In this document: in pieces, positions 42,213-50,390 of the stretch | Layout of the letters: every line of letters starts with the position of its first letter | How positions within the stretch are numbered: the stretch's first letter is position 1 | Assembly (NCBI RefSeq): GCF_049727805.1 | Contig: NZ_JBCNYA010000014.1 | Span: 1-64,000, forward strand | Reading direction: 5' to 3' | DNA: 64,000 nt | From: Frateuria_A sp049727805 | Lineage (GTDB): Bacteria; Pseudomonadota; Gammaproteobacteria; Xanthomonadales; Rhodanobacteraceae | Notes under the pieces: generated by a model | What the model was told of the DNA's origin: nothing | The model's database searches: none | What the model saw: only the letters and a program-made list of their open reading frames with translations | Translations under genes and position numbers: made by a program

Positions 42213-42770
42213 CTAGAGCATGCCGGTTTCCAGTTTGGCCGCATCCGACATCATCGAATGATTCCACGGCGGATCGAACACCAGATCGACGTCCGTCTCG
42301 GCGACGGTGGGAATCAGCTCGAGCTTGGTGCGGACGTCGTCGACCAGGATGTCGCCCATGCCGCAGCCGGGGGCGGTCAGCGTGAGCTTGACGTAGACCT
42401 TGCGCGCACCGTTTTCCGCGGCGTCGATCGACACGTCGTAGACCAGCCCCAGCTCGACCACGTTGATCGGGATCTCCGGATCGAACACGGTGCGCAGTTG
42501 CTGCCAGACCAGCTTCTCCACGTCCTCGTCGCTGGCATCGGCGGCCAGTTCGATCGGCGGCGGCGGTTCCTTGCCGAGCGCGTCGGCGTCGTTGCCGGCG
42601 ATGCGGAACAGGTTGCCCTCAACGTACACGGTGAAGCTGCCGCCCAGCGCCTGGGTGATGTAGCCGATCTGCCCGGCCGGGAGCATCACGCTCTCGCCCT
42701 GGGGCACCATCACCGCCGCGCAATCGCGCTCCAGGGTGAAGGGTTCGCTGCTCAGACTGAAACCACTCAT
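42213..42770 (-). CDS. sufT: Fe-S cluster assembly protein SufT (MIP18/DUF59)
   Basis: A 185-residue protein of the SufT type. An N-terminal region (SVMLPAGQIGYITQALGGSFTVYVEGNLFRI) precedes a MIP18/PaaD-like DUF59 domain, VFDPEIPINVVELGLVYDVSI. The conserved cysteine lies in TLTAPGCGMGDILVDDV, and the domain ends VFDPPWNHSMMSDAA. SufT helps mature Fe-S proteins. It appears monocistronic here and no other suf gene is in the window. Confidence 0.92.
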   Translation of the reverse strand: MSGFSLSSEPFTLERDCAAVMVPQGESVMLPAGQIGYITQALGGSFTVYVEGNLFRIAGNDADALGKEPPPPIELAADASDEDVEKLVWQQLRTVFDPEIPINVVELGLVYDVSIDAAENGARKVYVKLTLTAPGCGMGDILVDDVRTKLELIPTVAETDVDLVFDPPWNHSMMSDAAKLETGML

Positions 42771-43004
42771 GCCGATCCTGCCGATCATCCGACGAAGCCG
42801 CGGGGACGCTGCGGCGAAGCACTCTATTATGCCGCGCCGGCGTCGCCGGCCGCTGATCAAGATCAGGTCCGCGCGGCCGATCTCAAGGAAGCGGACAGGC
42901 GCCTGCGGCCGGGTGGGCGCCTGCGCGCGCTATCATGCCCGTTTGCCCAGGAGCCGCAGGAACCGCATGCCTTTCGACCCTCCACCGCAGCGTGGGCCCC
43001 GCCC

Positions 43005-43424
43005 GTGCGCCTGATTTCGCTGCTGTTCGCCGCCTTCAGCGCCGCCATGCTGGGCCTGGCCGCCGGCGCCGTGTGGATGCTGCCGACGATGGCCCTGCAG
43101 CGCCCGCTGCCGGTGCTGGCGCTGGCCGCGGGCTGGCTGCTGGCGCTGGCCGTGCGCGCCTGGGTGCGCCCGGCCGGCCGTGTGGCCGGCGCTCTGGCGG
43201 CAGGGGCGACCGTGCTTGCGGCGATCTACGTGGACGCGTTGACTGCGGCCGCGCGCATCGCCGGCGCCATGGGCATCGGCCTGCTCGATGCCTTGCGCGA
43301 GGCCGGACCGTCGATGCTGCTGGCACTGGCGGAACTGGCCGTGCGTCCGGTCGATGTCGCACTCACCCTGGCAGGCGCCCTGCTGGCCGCATGGGTGGCC
43401 AGCCGCCGACGCAAATCTGAGTAG
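43005..43424 (+). CDS. Small Ala/Leu-rich membrane protein
   Basis: About 139 residues from GTG 43005, the only good in-frame start (VRLISLLFAAFSAAMLGLAAG). It has three to four hydrophobic segments separated by short basic loops and ends in SRRRKSE. No family is recognised. The stop codon TAG is the first part of a REP element (GTAGGTGGG), so the 3' end may have been set by that insertion. It is divergent from sufT. Confidence 0.6.
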   Translation: MRLISLLFAAFSAAMLGLAAGAVWMLPTMALQRPLPVLALAAGWLLALAVRAWVRPAGRVAGALAAGATVLAAIYVDALTAAARIAGAMGIGLLDALREAGPSMLLALAELAVRPVDVALTLAGALLAAWVASRRRKSE

Positions 43425-43484
43425 GTGGGCTTCAGCCCACCAGCACCGTCCGGCCGATTCGATGGTGGGCTGAAACCCACCCAA
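43421..43484. repeat. REP doublet D (REPIN-like)
   Basis: It starts with GTAG, then palindrome GGTGGGCTTCAGCCCACC (43424-43441) and, 22 bp later, GGTGGGCTGAAACCCACC (43464-43481). It overlaps the stop codon of the membrane-protein gene and ends 15 bp before the pntB stop. Confidence 0.8.
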
Positions 43485-43498
43485 CAGTCACCCTCCGC

Positions 43499-44926
43499 TC
43501 ACGCATCCAGCGTCTTCAACGCCGCGACCAGCTCGCTGGCCACCGCCTGGCCGTCGCCGTACAGCATGCGTGCATTGTCGGCGTAGAACAGCGCGTTCTC
43601 GATGCCGGCGAAGCCGGTGCCCTTGCCGCGCTTGACCACGATGACGTTCTTCGCCGCCGCCACGTCCAGGATCGGCATGCCGTAGATCGGCGAGGCCGGG
43701 TCGGTCTTGGCCAGCGGGTTCACGACATCGTTGGCGCCGATCACCAGCGCCACGTCGGTGCTCGGGAACTCCGGGTTGATCTCGTCCATGTCGGCGATCA
43801 GGTCGTAAGGCACGCCCGCCTCGGCAAGCAGCACGTTCATGTGCCCCGGCATGCGGCCGGCCACCGGATGGATGGCGAACTTCACTTTCACCCCGCGCTC
43901 GATCAGCAGCCGCGCGAACTCCCACACCTTGTGCTGCGCCTGCGCCACCGCCATGCCATAGCCCGGCACGATCACCACGCGCTCGGCATAGGCCATCATC
44001 ACCGCCGCGTCCGACGCCTCGACCGGCTTCTGCGCACCGGCGATCGCCTGCGCCGCGCCCGCCGAAGCACCGAAGCTGCCGAACAGCACGTTGCCGAGCG
44101 AGCGGTTCATCGCCTTGGCCATCAACTGCGTGAGCAGGGTGCCGGCGGCACCGACCACGGTGCCGGCGATGATCATCGCCTCGTTGCCCAGCACGAAACC
44201 CTCGAACGCCACCGCCAGTCCGGTGAAGGCGTTGTACAGCGAGATCACCACCGGCATGTCCGCGCCGCCGATGGGCAGCGTCATCATCAGCCCGAACAGC
44301 AGCGCCAGCGCGAAGAAGCCGGCGACCAGCGGCATCGTGAGCATGCCGCCCACCAGCATGGCGCCGAGCACGATGGCGGCCGCGAGCACCAGCAGGTTGA
44401 CCATGCGCTGGCCGGGAAAGATGAAGCGCCGGTCCAGCCAGCCCTGCAGCTTGGCGAAGGCGACCAGCGAACCGGAGAAGCTCACCGCGCCGATCAACGC
44501 CCCCAGCACCGCCAGCGCGAGTTGCGCGCTGCCCGGCGCCTGGCCGTCGGCGGTGAAGCTGCCGCCGTCGAGCAAGGTGACCGCGGAGCCGGCGAACCCC
44601 ACCAGCTCGGCCGCGCCGATCGCCGCCGCTGCGCCGCCGCCCATGCCGTTGTAGAGCGCCACCATCTGCGGCATCGCGGTCATCGCCACGCGGCGTCCCG
44701 ACCACCATGCGGCCGCCGTGCCGATCAGCACCGCGGCCAGGATCAGCCCGCGATGAGCCAGCCCGGGCAGCGCGAAGGTGGCGGCGACCGCCAGCGCCAT
44801 GCCCACGCCCGCCCACACGATGCCGCCGCGCGCGCTGCGCGGGGAACTCATGCGCTTGAGGCCCAGGATGAACAGCAATGCGGCGAGGAAATAGCAGGCC
44901 TTGATCGCCCCCGGCAGCCAGGCCAT
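43499..44926 (-). CDS. pntB: NAD(P) transhydrogenase subunit beta
   Basis: A 475-residue PntB. The N-terminal half holds about nine membrane helices (for example MAWLPGAIKACYFLAALLFI). The C-terminal NADP(H)-binding domain III has VIVPGYGMAVAQAQHKVWEF, FAIHPVAGRMPGHMNVLLAEA, VALVIGANDVVNP and VIVVKRGKGTGFAGIEN. With the alpha subunits it couples proton flow to NADPH formation. It overlaps pntAB by one nucleotide at 44926. Confidence 0.96.
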   Translation of the reverse strand: MAWLPGAIKACYFLAALLFILGLKRMSSPRSARGGIVWAGVGMALAVAATFALPGLAHRGLILAAVLIGTAAAWWSGRRVAMTAMPQMVALYNGMGGGAAAAIGAAELVGFAGSAVTLLDGGSFTADGQAPGSAQLALAVLGALIGAVSFSGSLVAFAKLQGWLDRRFIFPGQRMVNLLVLAAAIVLGAMLVGGMLTMPLVAGFFALALLFGLMMTLPIGGADMPVVISLYNAFTGLAVAFEGFVLGNEAMIIAGTVVGAAGTLLTQLMAKAMNRSLGNVLFGSFGASAGAAQAIAGAQKPVEASDAAVMMAYAERVVIVPGYGMAVAQAQHKVWEFARLLIERGVKVKFAIHPVAGRMPGHMNVLLAEAGVPYDLIADMDEINPEFPSTDVALVIGANDVVNPLAKTDPASPIYGMPILDVAAAKNVIVVKRGKGTGFAGIENALFYADNARMLYGDGQAVASELVAALKTLDA

Positions 44927-45228
44927 CAGCGTGGCTCCCCGCGGCCCGGACGGCTGGACTTGAACATCTCCAGCATGCGCTCGGTCACCACGTAGCCGCC
45001 TGCCGCATTGCCGGCGCCCAGCAGCACGCCGAGAAAGCCGATACCGATTTCCAGCGGCGTCTGCGCATGACCCAGCGCGATCATGGCGCCGACCAGTACG
45101 ATGCCGTGAATGAAGTTGGAACCGGACATCAGCGGCGTGTGCAGGATCACCGGCACCCGCGCGATGATCTCGTAACCGGTGAAGGCCGCGAGCATGAAGA
45201 CATACAGCGCCAGGAACCCGTCGAGCAT
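44926..45228 (-). CDS. pntAB: NAD(P) transhydrogenase subunit alpha part 2
   Basis: A 100-residue membrane subunit with three helices (FLALYVFMLAAFTGYEII, NFIHGIVLVGAMIAL, LEIGIGFLGVLLGAGNAAGG) and the conserved VPVILHTPLMSGSNFIHGI. AAGGGG lies upstream of ATG 45228. Its partner pntAA is 1.85 kb away, beyond three genes on the opposite strand, so pntAB-pntB needs its own promoter. Confidence 0.93.
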   Translation of the reverse strand: MLDGFLALYVFMLAAFTGYEIIARVPVILHTPLMSGSNFIHGIVLVGAMIALGHAQTPLEIGIGFLGVLLGAGNAAGGYVVTERMLEMFKSSRPGRGEPR

Positions 45229-45369
45229 GACCCCTTCCCCTGTCCGCGCATCCGGTCGAGCGGTACCCGCATCATACGGTTGCGCGTCAACCCGTGCGAG
45301 CCTGTCGCGTTGAAGCACCCGACCGAACCGAAACCGGGACCGAGCGCCGATGACGCGGACCGCGACGCC

Positions 45370-45954
45370 ATGAACAGCCTTGCCGGTACCCTCGACAGCG
45401 AGCTGCTGGCGGCGGGCGCGCGCGCCGTTCCGGCCTCGCTGGATGCCTTCCTGGCCGACGTGGAGCGCCGCGCCTTCCGCCTGGCCGAGCTGCAGCTGGG
45501 CCACCGCGAGGACGCGATGGACGCGGTGCAGGACGCCATGCTGCGGCTGGTCAGGCATTACCGCGAGAAGCCCGCGCAGGAATGGACGCCGCTGTTCTGG
45601 GGCATCCTGCGCCGGCGCATCGTCGACCTGCAGCGCCGCCGCAAGGTGCGCTCGATCGTGGTCGGCTGGCTCGGCGGGCGCGACGAGGACGGCGAGGACC
45701 TGCCGGCCTGGGAACCGCCGGACAACGCACCCGGACCACTGCAACGGCTGCACGACTCGCAGTCGTGGTCGGACCTCACCGCCGCGGTGCAGCGCCTGCC
45801 GCAGCGCCAGCGCGAAGCGTTCCTGCTGCGCATGCTCGAAGGCCTGGACGTGGCGCAGACCGCCCAGGCCATGGGCTGCTCCGAAGGCAGCGTGAAAACC
45901 CATCTGTCGCGCGCCATGCACCATCTGCGCGACCAACTGGAGGACTGGCGATGA
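45370..45954 (+). CDS. ECF-like RNA polymerase sigma factor
   Basis: A 194-residue sigma-70 family protein. Region 2 is ELQLGHREDAMDAVQDAMLRLV with FWGILRRRIVDLQRRR. An acidic linker (DEDGEDLPAW) follows, then region 4 VQRLPQRQREAFLLRMLEGL and the helix-turn-helix AQTAQAMGCSEGSVKTHLSR. It heads a cassette with DUF3619 (probable anti-sigma) and DUF3106 genes, coupled by a 4-nt overlap. A weak ECF-like promoter TCAACCC-14 bp-CGTTGA (45287-45313) precedes it. Confidence 0.88.
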   Translation: MNSLAGTLDSELLAAGARAVPASLDAFLADVERRAFRLAELQLGHREDAMDAVQDAMLRLVRHYREKPAQEWTPLFWGILRRRIVDLQRRRKVRSIVVGWLGGRDEDGEDLPAWEPPDNAPGPLQRLHDSQSWSDLTAAVQRLPQRQREAFLLRMLEGLDVAQTAQAMGCSEGSVKTHLSRAMHHLRDQLEDWR

Positions 45955-46397
45955 CGCCCGATCCTGACAAGCTCGATACCGACGGTCGCAACCTCGATCG
46001 GCGCGGCCTTGACCGGCACGATTCCGAACGGCTCGCCCGCCGTGCCCGCGCGCTCTACCTGGAAGCGAGCCGGCACGTCGACCCGGCCACCGCCGGCCGC
46101 CTGCGCGCCGCGCGCCGCCAGGCGCTCGAGGCCGCGCATGCGGCACCGTCGCGGCTGGCCTCGCGCCTGCTACTGCCGGCTGGCGCCTTCGCCGTGCTCG
46201 CACTGGCCTCGCTGATGATCTGGCAGCCGCTGCGCCACGCCGACCACGCGCCCCCGCGCGCCGCCTCGGCGGTGCCCACGACGGACGCGGACGGCGACCT
46301 GCCGCCGGATGCCGACAGCGCCGACCCGCAGCTTTACCAGAACCTCGACTTCTACGGCTGGCTGGCCGCCAACGACCGCGTCAAGGCGCGACACTGA
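45951..46397 (+). CDS. DUF3619-type membrane protein, probable anti-sigma factor
   Basis: A 148-residue protein with a charged cytoplasmic N-terminus (RLARRARALYLEASRHVDP, RLRAARRQALEAA), one transmembrane helix (LLPAGAFAVLALASLMIW) and an acidic periplasmic tail ending LYQNLDFYGWLAANDR. The position right after a sigma gene with ATGA overlap and this topology suggest an anti-sigma factor. There is no zinc HxxxCxxC motif. Confidence 0.75.
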   Translation: MTPDPDKLDTDGRNLDRRGLDRHDSERLARRARALYLEASRHVDPATAGRLRAARRQALEAAHAAPSRLASRLLLPAGAFAVLALASLMIWQPLRHADHAPPRAASAVPTTDADGDLPPDADSADPQLYQNLDFYGWLAANDRVKARH

Positions 46398-46400
46398 CCG

Positions 46401-46919
46401 ATGAACCGCTTCGCACTGCTTCCGTTGCTGCTCGCCCTGGCCGGCCTGGCGCCGCTGCATGCGCAGGATGCGCCGCCGCCCCCGCCCGCCTCCGCGCCTT
46501 CGGCGCCGCGTCCCTGGCAGAGCCTGGATCCGGCCCAGCAGGAGGTTCTCGCGCCCCTGCGCGACCACTGGAACACCCTGCCGCCGCGCAAGCAGGCGCA
46601 CATGCTCAAGCGTGCCGAGCACTGGGTCACCCTGCCGCCGGACCGGCGCGAGGAGATCCGCCAGCGCATCGCGCGCTGGCAGCAGATGACGCCCGAGGAG
46701 CGCCAGCGTGCCCGCGAGAACATGCACAAGTTCCACCGCCTGCCGCCGCAACAGCGCGAACGCCTGCACGAAGCGTACGAGCGCTTCCAGCACATGCCGC
46801 CGGACCAGCGCGAGCGGCTGCTGCAGCAATGGCGCTCGCAGACGATCGAGCAACGGCTGCGGGGATTGGACCGCCCGCCACCGGGTGCTCCCCCGCCACC
46901 CCCGCCTCCGGGTCACTGA
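46401..46919 (+). CDS. Exported DUF3106 protein
   Basis: A 172-residue protein with a signal peptide (to LHAQD), Pro-rich ends and a central repeat of arginine-rich helices in a PPxxRE/QQMTPEERQRAR pattern, the DUF3106 family. A periplasmic partner of the sigma/DUF3619 pair is likely; the function is unknown. It starts 3 nt after the DUF3619 stop. Confidence 0.78.
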   Translation: MNRFALLPLLLALAGLAPLHAQDAPPPPPASAPSAPRPWQSLDPAQQEVLAPLRDHWNTLPPRKQAHMLKRAEHWVTLPPDRREEIRQRIARWQQMTPEERQRARENMHKFHRLPPQQRERLHEAYERFQHMPPDQRERLLQQWRSQTIEQRLRGLDRPPPGAPPPPPPPGH

Positions 46920-46951
46920 GCGGAGGGCCATCCCCTTGCCGCGCTGCCACT

Positions 46952-46985
46952 CCCTCTCCCCTCCGGGGAGAGGGCTGGGGTGAGG
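46952..46985. repeat. CCCTCTCCC/GGGAGAGGG dispersed hairpin repeat, copy 1
   Basis: CCCTCTCCCCTCCGGGGAGAGGG folds to a hairpin and is followed by CTGGGGTGAGG. A shorter version occurs at 53766-53794. It lies in the 164-bp gap after the DUF3106 gene, which holds no other feature. Confidence 0.6.
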
Positions 46986-47083
46986 AGCCACTCTAGCGAC
47001 AGTCCAACATCAAGGCGTCGCGCGACCGAACTTGTTGCCCAACCCGCCTCACGCCTCCCCGGCGGAGAGAGAAGAACGGGCAG

Positions 47084-48184
47084 CTATCCCTGGAAATGCG
47101 GCTCGCCACCATGGCTCAGGCAGGTGCGCGCCACCAGTTCGTCGTCGAAGTCCGGCACCAGCTCGCCATCGCGCAGCAGCAGTTCCACGAAGTTGTAGAC
47201 GTTGCGCGCATACATCTCCGACGCGTGCAGCGGCGCCCCGGCGGGCAGGTTCAGCGGCCCGAGGATCGCCACGCCTGCATGCTCCACGCGTTCGCCCGGC
47301 CGGGTCAGCTCGCAGTTGCCGCCGCCCTCGGCGGCGAGGTCCACGATCAGCGCGCCGGGTTTCATGCCCTCGACCATCGCCGCCGTGAGGATCTTCGGCG
47401 CCGGGCGGCCGGGCACCGCGGCGGTGGTCACGACCACGTCGACCGCCTTCAGGTGATCGGCCAGCGCCTGCTGCTGGGCGGCGCGCTCCTCGGCGGAAAG
47501 CTCTCGCGCGTAGCCGCCGCTGCCGGCGGCGCTCACGCCGAGGTCGAGGAACTTCGCGCCCAGCGACTCGATCTGTTCGCGCGTTTCCGGACGCACGTCG
47601 TAGCCTTCGGTCTGCGCGCCGAGCCGGCGCGCGGTGGCGATCGCCTGCAGGCCCGCGACGCCCGCGCCGATCACCAGCACCCGCGAGGGACGGATGGTGC
47701 CGGCGGCGGTAGTCAGCATGGGAAAGAATTTCGGGCAGGCTTCGGCGGCGATCAGCATCGCTCGATAGCCGGCCACCGCGGCCTGCGAGCTGAGCACGTC
47801 CATCGCCTGGGCGCGCGTGGTGCGCGGCAGCAGTTCCAGCGCAAAGGCGGTGAGCCGGTGCTTGCCCAGCGCCACGATGCGCGCGGCCGCGCCGTGCGGG
47901 CGCAACTGGCCCACGACCATGGCGCCCTCGCGCAACTGTCCGAACACCGCATCGGTGGGCGGCAGCACGCAGGCGAGCAGGTCGGCCTGCGCCAGCATCT
48001 GCGGCGCGTCGGCGAATTCCGTATCGGCATAGGCTGCATCGGGAAACCCGGCCGCCTCGCCTGCGCCATGTTCCAGCAGTACGCGCACGCCCTTGCCGTG
48101 CAGCTTCCTGGCCACTTCGGGCGTGATCGCCACCCGCCGTTCCCCGGCGGCCGACTCGCGCAACGCAACCACGGTGATCGTCAT
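47084..48184 (-). CDS. pntAA: NAD(P) transhydrogenase subunit alpha part 1
   Basis: A 366-residue soluble NAD(H)-binding subunit (domain I). It shows RRVAITPEVARKLHGKGVRV, LPRTTRAQAMDVLSSQAAVAGY, the dinucleotide fold VLVIGAGVAGLQAIATARRLGA, the domain loop YDVRPETREQIESLGAKF and the late MYARNVYNFVELLL. It is separated from pntAB-pntB by the sigma/DUF3619/DUF3106 cassette on the other strand, so the usual pntAA-AB-B operon is broken. It is divergent from cdd. Confidence 0.95.
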   Translation of the reverse strand: MTITVVALRESAAGERRVAITPEVARKLHGKGVRVLLEHGAGEAAGFPDAAYADTEFADAPQMLAQADLLACVLPPTDAVFGQLREGAMVVGQLRPHGAAARIVALGKHRLTAFALELLPRTTRAQAMDVLSSQAAVAGYRAMLIAAEACPKFFPMLTTAAGTIRPSRVLVIGAGVAGLQAIATARRLGAQTEGYDVRPETREQIESLGAKFLDLGVSAAGSGGYARELSAEERAAQQQALADHLKAVDVVVTTAAVPGRPAPKILTAAMVEGMKPGALIVDLAAEGGGNCELTRPGERVEHAGVAILGPLNLPAGAPLHASEMYARNVYNFVELLLRDGELVPDFDDELVARTCLSHGGEPHFQG

Positions 48185-48338
48185 GCGGCTCCCCTTCCGA
48201 GCGGACGTCCCATCCTAGCCCAACGGCCGCGGCCGCAAGCACGTGCCCGCTTGACCCGCGCCTTGCCGGCCGCAGTAGACTGGCCCACCGGCAGCGCCAA
48301 GGCTGGCGCATACGGGGTCTTTGCAAGGGAGATCCCTT

Positions 48339-48764
48339 TTGTCCACACCGATGCCCCTGCCCGTCGCCGATCCGCTGATGCTCGTGGCCCGCGAGGCGCG
48401 CGACCAGGCCTACGCGCCCTATTCGAAATTCCAGGTCGGTGCCGCGGTACGCACCCGCGACGGCCGCACCTTCGCCGGCTGCAACGTGGAGAACGCCGCC
48501 TACGGCCTGTGCAACTGCGCCGAGCGCACGGCGCTGTTCAGCGCGGTGGCGGCGGGCTGCCAGCCACGCGATTTCGTGCAGCTGGCGGTGATCGCCGACA
48601 CCCCCGGGCCGGTCAGTCCCTGCGGCGCCTGCCGCCAGGTGATGGCGGAGCTGTGCGACGAAGCCATGCCGGTGCTGCTGGGCAATCTCGCCGGCGCGCT
48701 GGAGGAAACCACCGTCGGCGCGCTGCTGCCCGGCTCGTTCCGCCTGCCCGGCCGCGAAACGTAG
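48339..48764 (+). CDS. cdd: Cytidine deaminase
   Basis: A 141-residue homotetramer-type deaminase of cytidine and deoxycytidine. The zinc site is seen in CNVENAAYG, CNCAERTALFSA (catalytic Glu) and PCGACRQVM. TTG 48339 is chosen because AAGGGAG lies at the right distance; ATG 48351 is the alternative. The TAG stop is provided by the GTAGGGTGGG start of REP doublet E, so the C-terminus (FRLPGRET) may have been shaped by that insertion. Confidence 0.92.
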   Translation: MSTPMPLPVADPLMLVAREARDQAYAPYSKFQVGAAVRTRDGRTFAGCNVENAAYGLCNCAERTALFSAVAAGCQPRDFVQLAVIADTPGPVSPCGACRQVMAELCDEAMPVLLGNLAGALEETTVGALLPGSFRLPGRET

Positions 48765-48833
48765 GGTGGGCTTCAGCCCACCGCTTTCCCTTACTTGCAC
48801 ATTGGAGAGCGGTAGGCCGAAGCCCACCCTACG
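48761..48833. repeat. REP doublet E (REPIN-like)
   Basis: It starts with GTAG, then GGTGGGCTTCAGCCCACC (48765-48782) and, 28 bp later, GGTAGGCCGAAGCCCACC (48811-48828) followed by CTAC. It is the fullest example: both ends carry the GTAG tetranucleotide in inverted orientation. It includes the cdd stop codon. Confidence 0.82.
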
Positions 48834-48884
48834 CCGGATTACCCCGCCGGCTATCATGGGCGACCCGCCTGCAGCACCTCGCCC

Positions 48885-49451
48885 ATGTCCCCTCCGCTCG
48901 ACCTGCTGATGCAACGCCACTCGGTTCCCTCGCGCCAGCTCGGCGCGCCCGGGCCGGAAGGCGCCGAGCTGCGTGCGCTGCTTGAGGCGGCGGTGCGCGT
49001 GCCCGATCACGGCAAGCTGGTGCCGTTCCGGCTGATCGAACTGCGCGGCGAAGCCAAGCAGGCCTTCGGCGAGCGCCTGGCGGCGATCGCCGCGCGCAAT
49101 CCCGCCCTGTCCAAGGCCAAGCGCGAGAAGGAACGCACCCGCTACACCTTCGCCCCGCTGGTGCTGGTGGTGGTCGCGCGGGTAGCAGCGGACAGCAAGG
49201 TGCCGCCGATCGAGCAGGAGGTAGCCGCCGGCTGCGTGGCCTACAACCTGCTGCTGGGCGCGCACGCGCTGGGCTACGGCGCGCAATGGCTGACCGGCTG
49301 GGCCGCCTACGACGCCGACGTGGCCGCGCTGCTGCGCCTGGCCGGCAACGAGCGGGTGATCGGCTTCGTGCACATCGGCACGCCGCAGATCGACGTGCCC
49401 GACCGCGAGCGGCCGGCGGTGGAAGAGGTGTTCTCCACGTGGACGCCGTGA
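48885..49451 (+). CDS. Nitroreductase family protein (YdjA-like)
   Basis: A 188-residue FMN-dependent nitroreductase of the short YdjA type: LMQRHSVPSRQLGAPGP, AVRVPDHGKLVPFRLIEL, QEVAAGCVAYNLLLGAHALG, QWLTGWAAY and GFVHIGTP. The physiological substrate is unknown. Its stop overlaps the GTG of the next gene (GTGA), so the two are coupled. Confidence 0.88.
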   Translation: MSPPLDLLMQRHSVPSRQLGAPGPEGAELRALLEAAVRVPDHGKLVPFRLIELRGEAKQAFGERLAAIAARNPALSKAKREKERTRYTFAPLVLVVVARVAADSKVPPIEQEVAAGCVAYNLLLGAHALGYGAQWLTGWAAYDADVAALLRLAGNERVIGFVHIGTPQIDVPDRERPAVEEVFSTWTP

Positions 49452-50344
49452 CCGCCAGGACCGACGCCGTCCACCTGGTCGACGGCAGCCTGTACGTCTT
49501 CCGCGCCTGGCATTCGATGCCCAACCAGTTCCACGACGCCGACGGCCACCCGGTCAACGCGGTGCACGGCTACACCCGCTTCCTCTGCGAACTGCTGGAG
49601 AAGACCCGCGCCGCGCACCTGGCCGTGGCCTTCGACGCCTCGCTGACCAGCTCCTTCCGCAACGCCATCTATCCGGCCTACAAGGCCAACCGCGAGCTGC
49701 CGCCGCCGGACCTGGAGCGCCAGTTCGTGCTGTGCCGCGCGATCACCGCGGCGGTGGGCGTGACCGTCATGATCGACCACAGCTACGAGGCCGACGACCT
49801 GATCGGCAGCGCGCTGTGGAGCCTGCGCGGGCACGGCCTGGACAGCGTGATCGTTTCGGCCGACAAGGACTTCGGCCAACTGCTCGGCGAGCGCGACGAA
49901 CAATGGGACTTCGCCCGCAACGTGCGCTGGGGACCGGCCGGCGTGCACGAAAAGCTGGGCGTGCATCCGCACCAGGTCGCCGACTACCTGGCGCTGTGCG
50001 GCGACGCGGTGGACAACATCCCCGGCGTGCCGGGCATCGGCGCCAAGACCGCAGCCGCCCTGCTCGCCCATTTCGGCAGCCTGGACGCGCTGCTGGAGCG
50101 GGTCGAGGAAGTGGCCTTCCTGCGCCTCCGCGGCGCCGCGGCCTGCGCCGCGCGCCTGCGCGAGCACGCCGAGATGGCCCTGCTGTACCGCCGGCTGACC
50201 CGCATCGCGCTGGACGCACCGGTGGCGCCCACCGCCGATGCGCTTCGCCGCCAGGCCGGCAGCGGGCAGTTGGAGGCGCTGTGCGAGCAGCTCCGCTTCG
50301 GACCGCTGACGCGCAGCCGGCTGCGCGCGGTACTCGAAGGCTGA
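49448..50344 (+). CDS. 5'-3' exonuclease / flap endonuclease-like protein (ExoIX/Xni type)
   Basis: A 298-residue protein like the 5' nuclease domain of DNA polymerase I, without a polymerase. It has AVHLVDGSLYVFRAWHSMP, the arch region FRNAIYPAYKANRELPPPDL, metal-site acids in YEADDLIGSALW and VIVSADKDFGQLL, and the helix-hairpin-helix GVPGIGAKTAAALLAHFG. A role in flap removal is inferred. GTG 49448 overlaps the upstream stop; GTG 49439 is the alternative. Confidence 0.88.
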   Translation: MTARTDAVHLVDGSLYVFRAWHSMPNQFHDADGHPVNAVHGYTRFLCELLEKTRAAHLAVAFDASLTSSFRNAIYPAYKANRELPPPDLERQFVLCRAITAAVGVTVMIDHSYEADDLIGSALWSLRGHGLDSVIVSADKDFGQLLGERDEQWDFARNVRWGPAGVHEKLGVHPHQVADYLALCGDAVDNIPGVPGIGAKTAAALLAHFGSLDALLERVEEVAFLRLRGAAACAARLREHAEMALLYRRLTRIALDAPVAPTADALRRQAGSGQLEALCEQLRFGPLTRSRLRAVLEG

Positions 50345-50390
50345 ACTGCCGCCGGTTGAGCGCCGTCGCGGCGCACGGCACCATGGCCGG

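Noticed and set aside
45287..45313. ECF promoter TCAACCC-14 bp-CGTTGA before the sigma gene at 45370.
   Set aside because: It matches only loosely and no second copy supports it, so it is mentioned but not listed as a feature.
28322..48833. REP doublets as a CRISPR array.
   Set aside because: Copies are kilobases apart, palindromic and paired, without regular spacers or cas genes.
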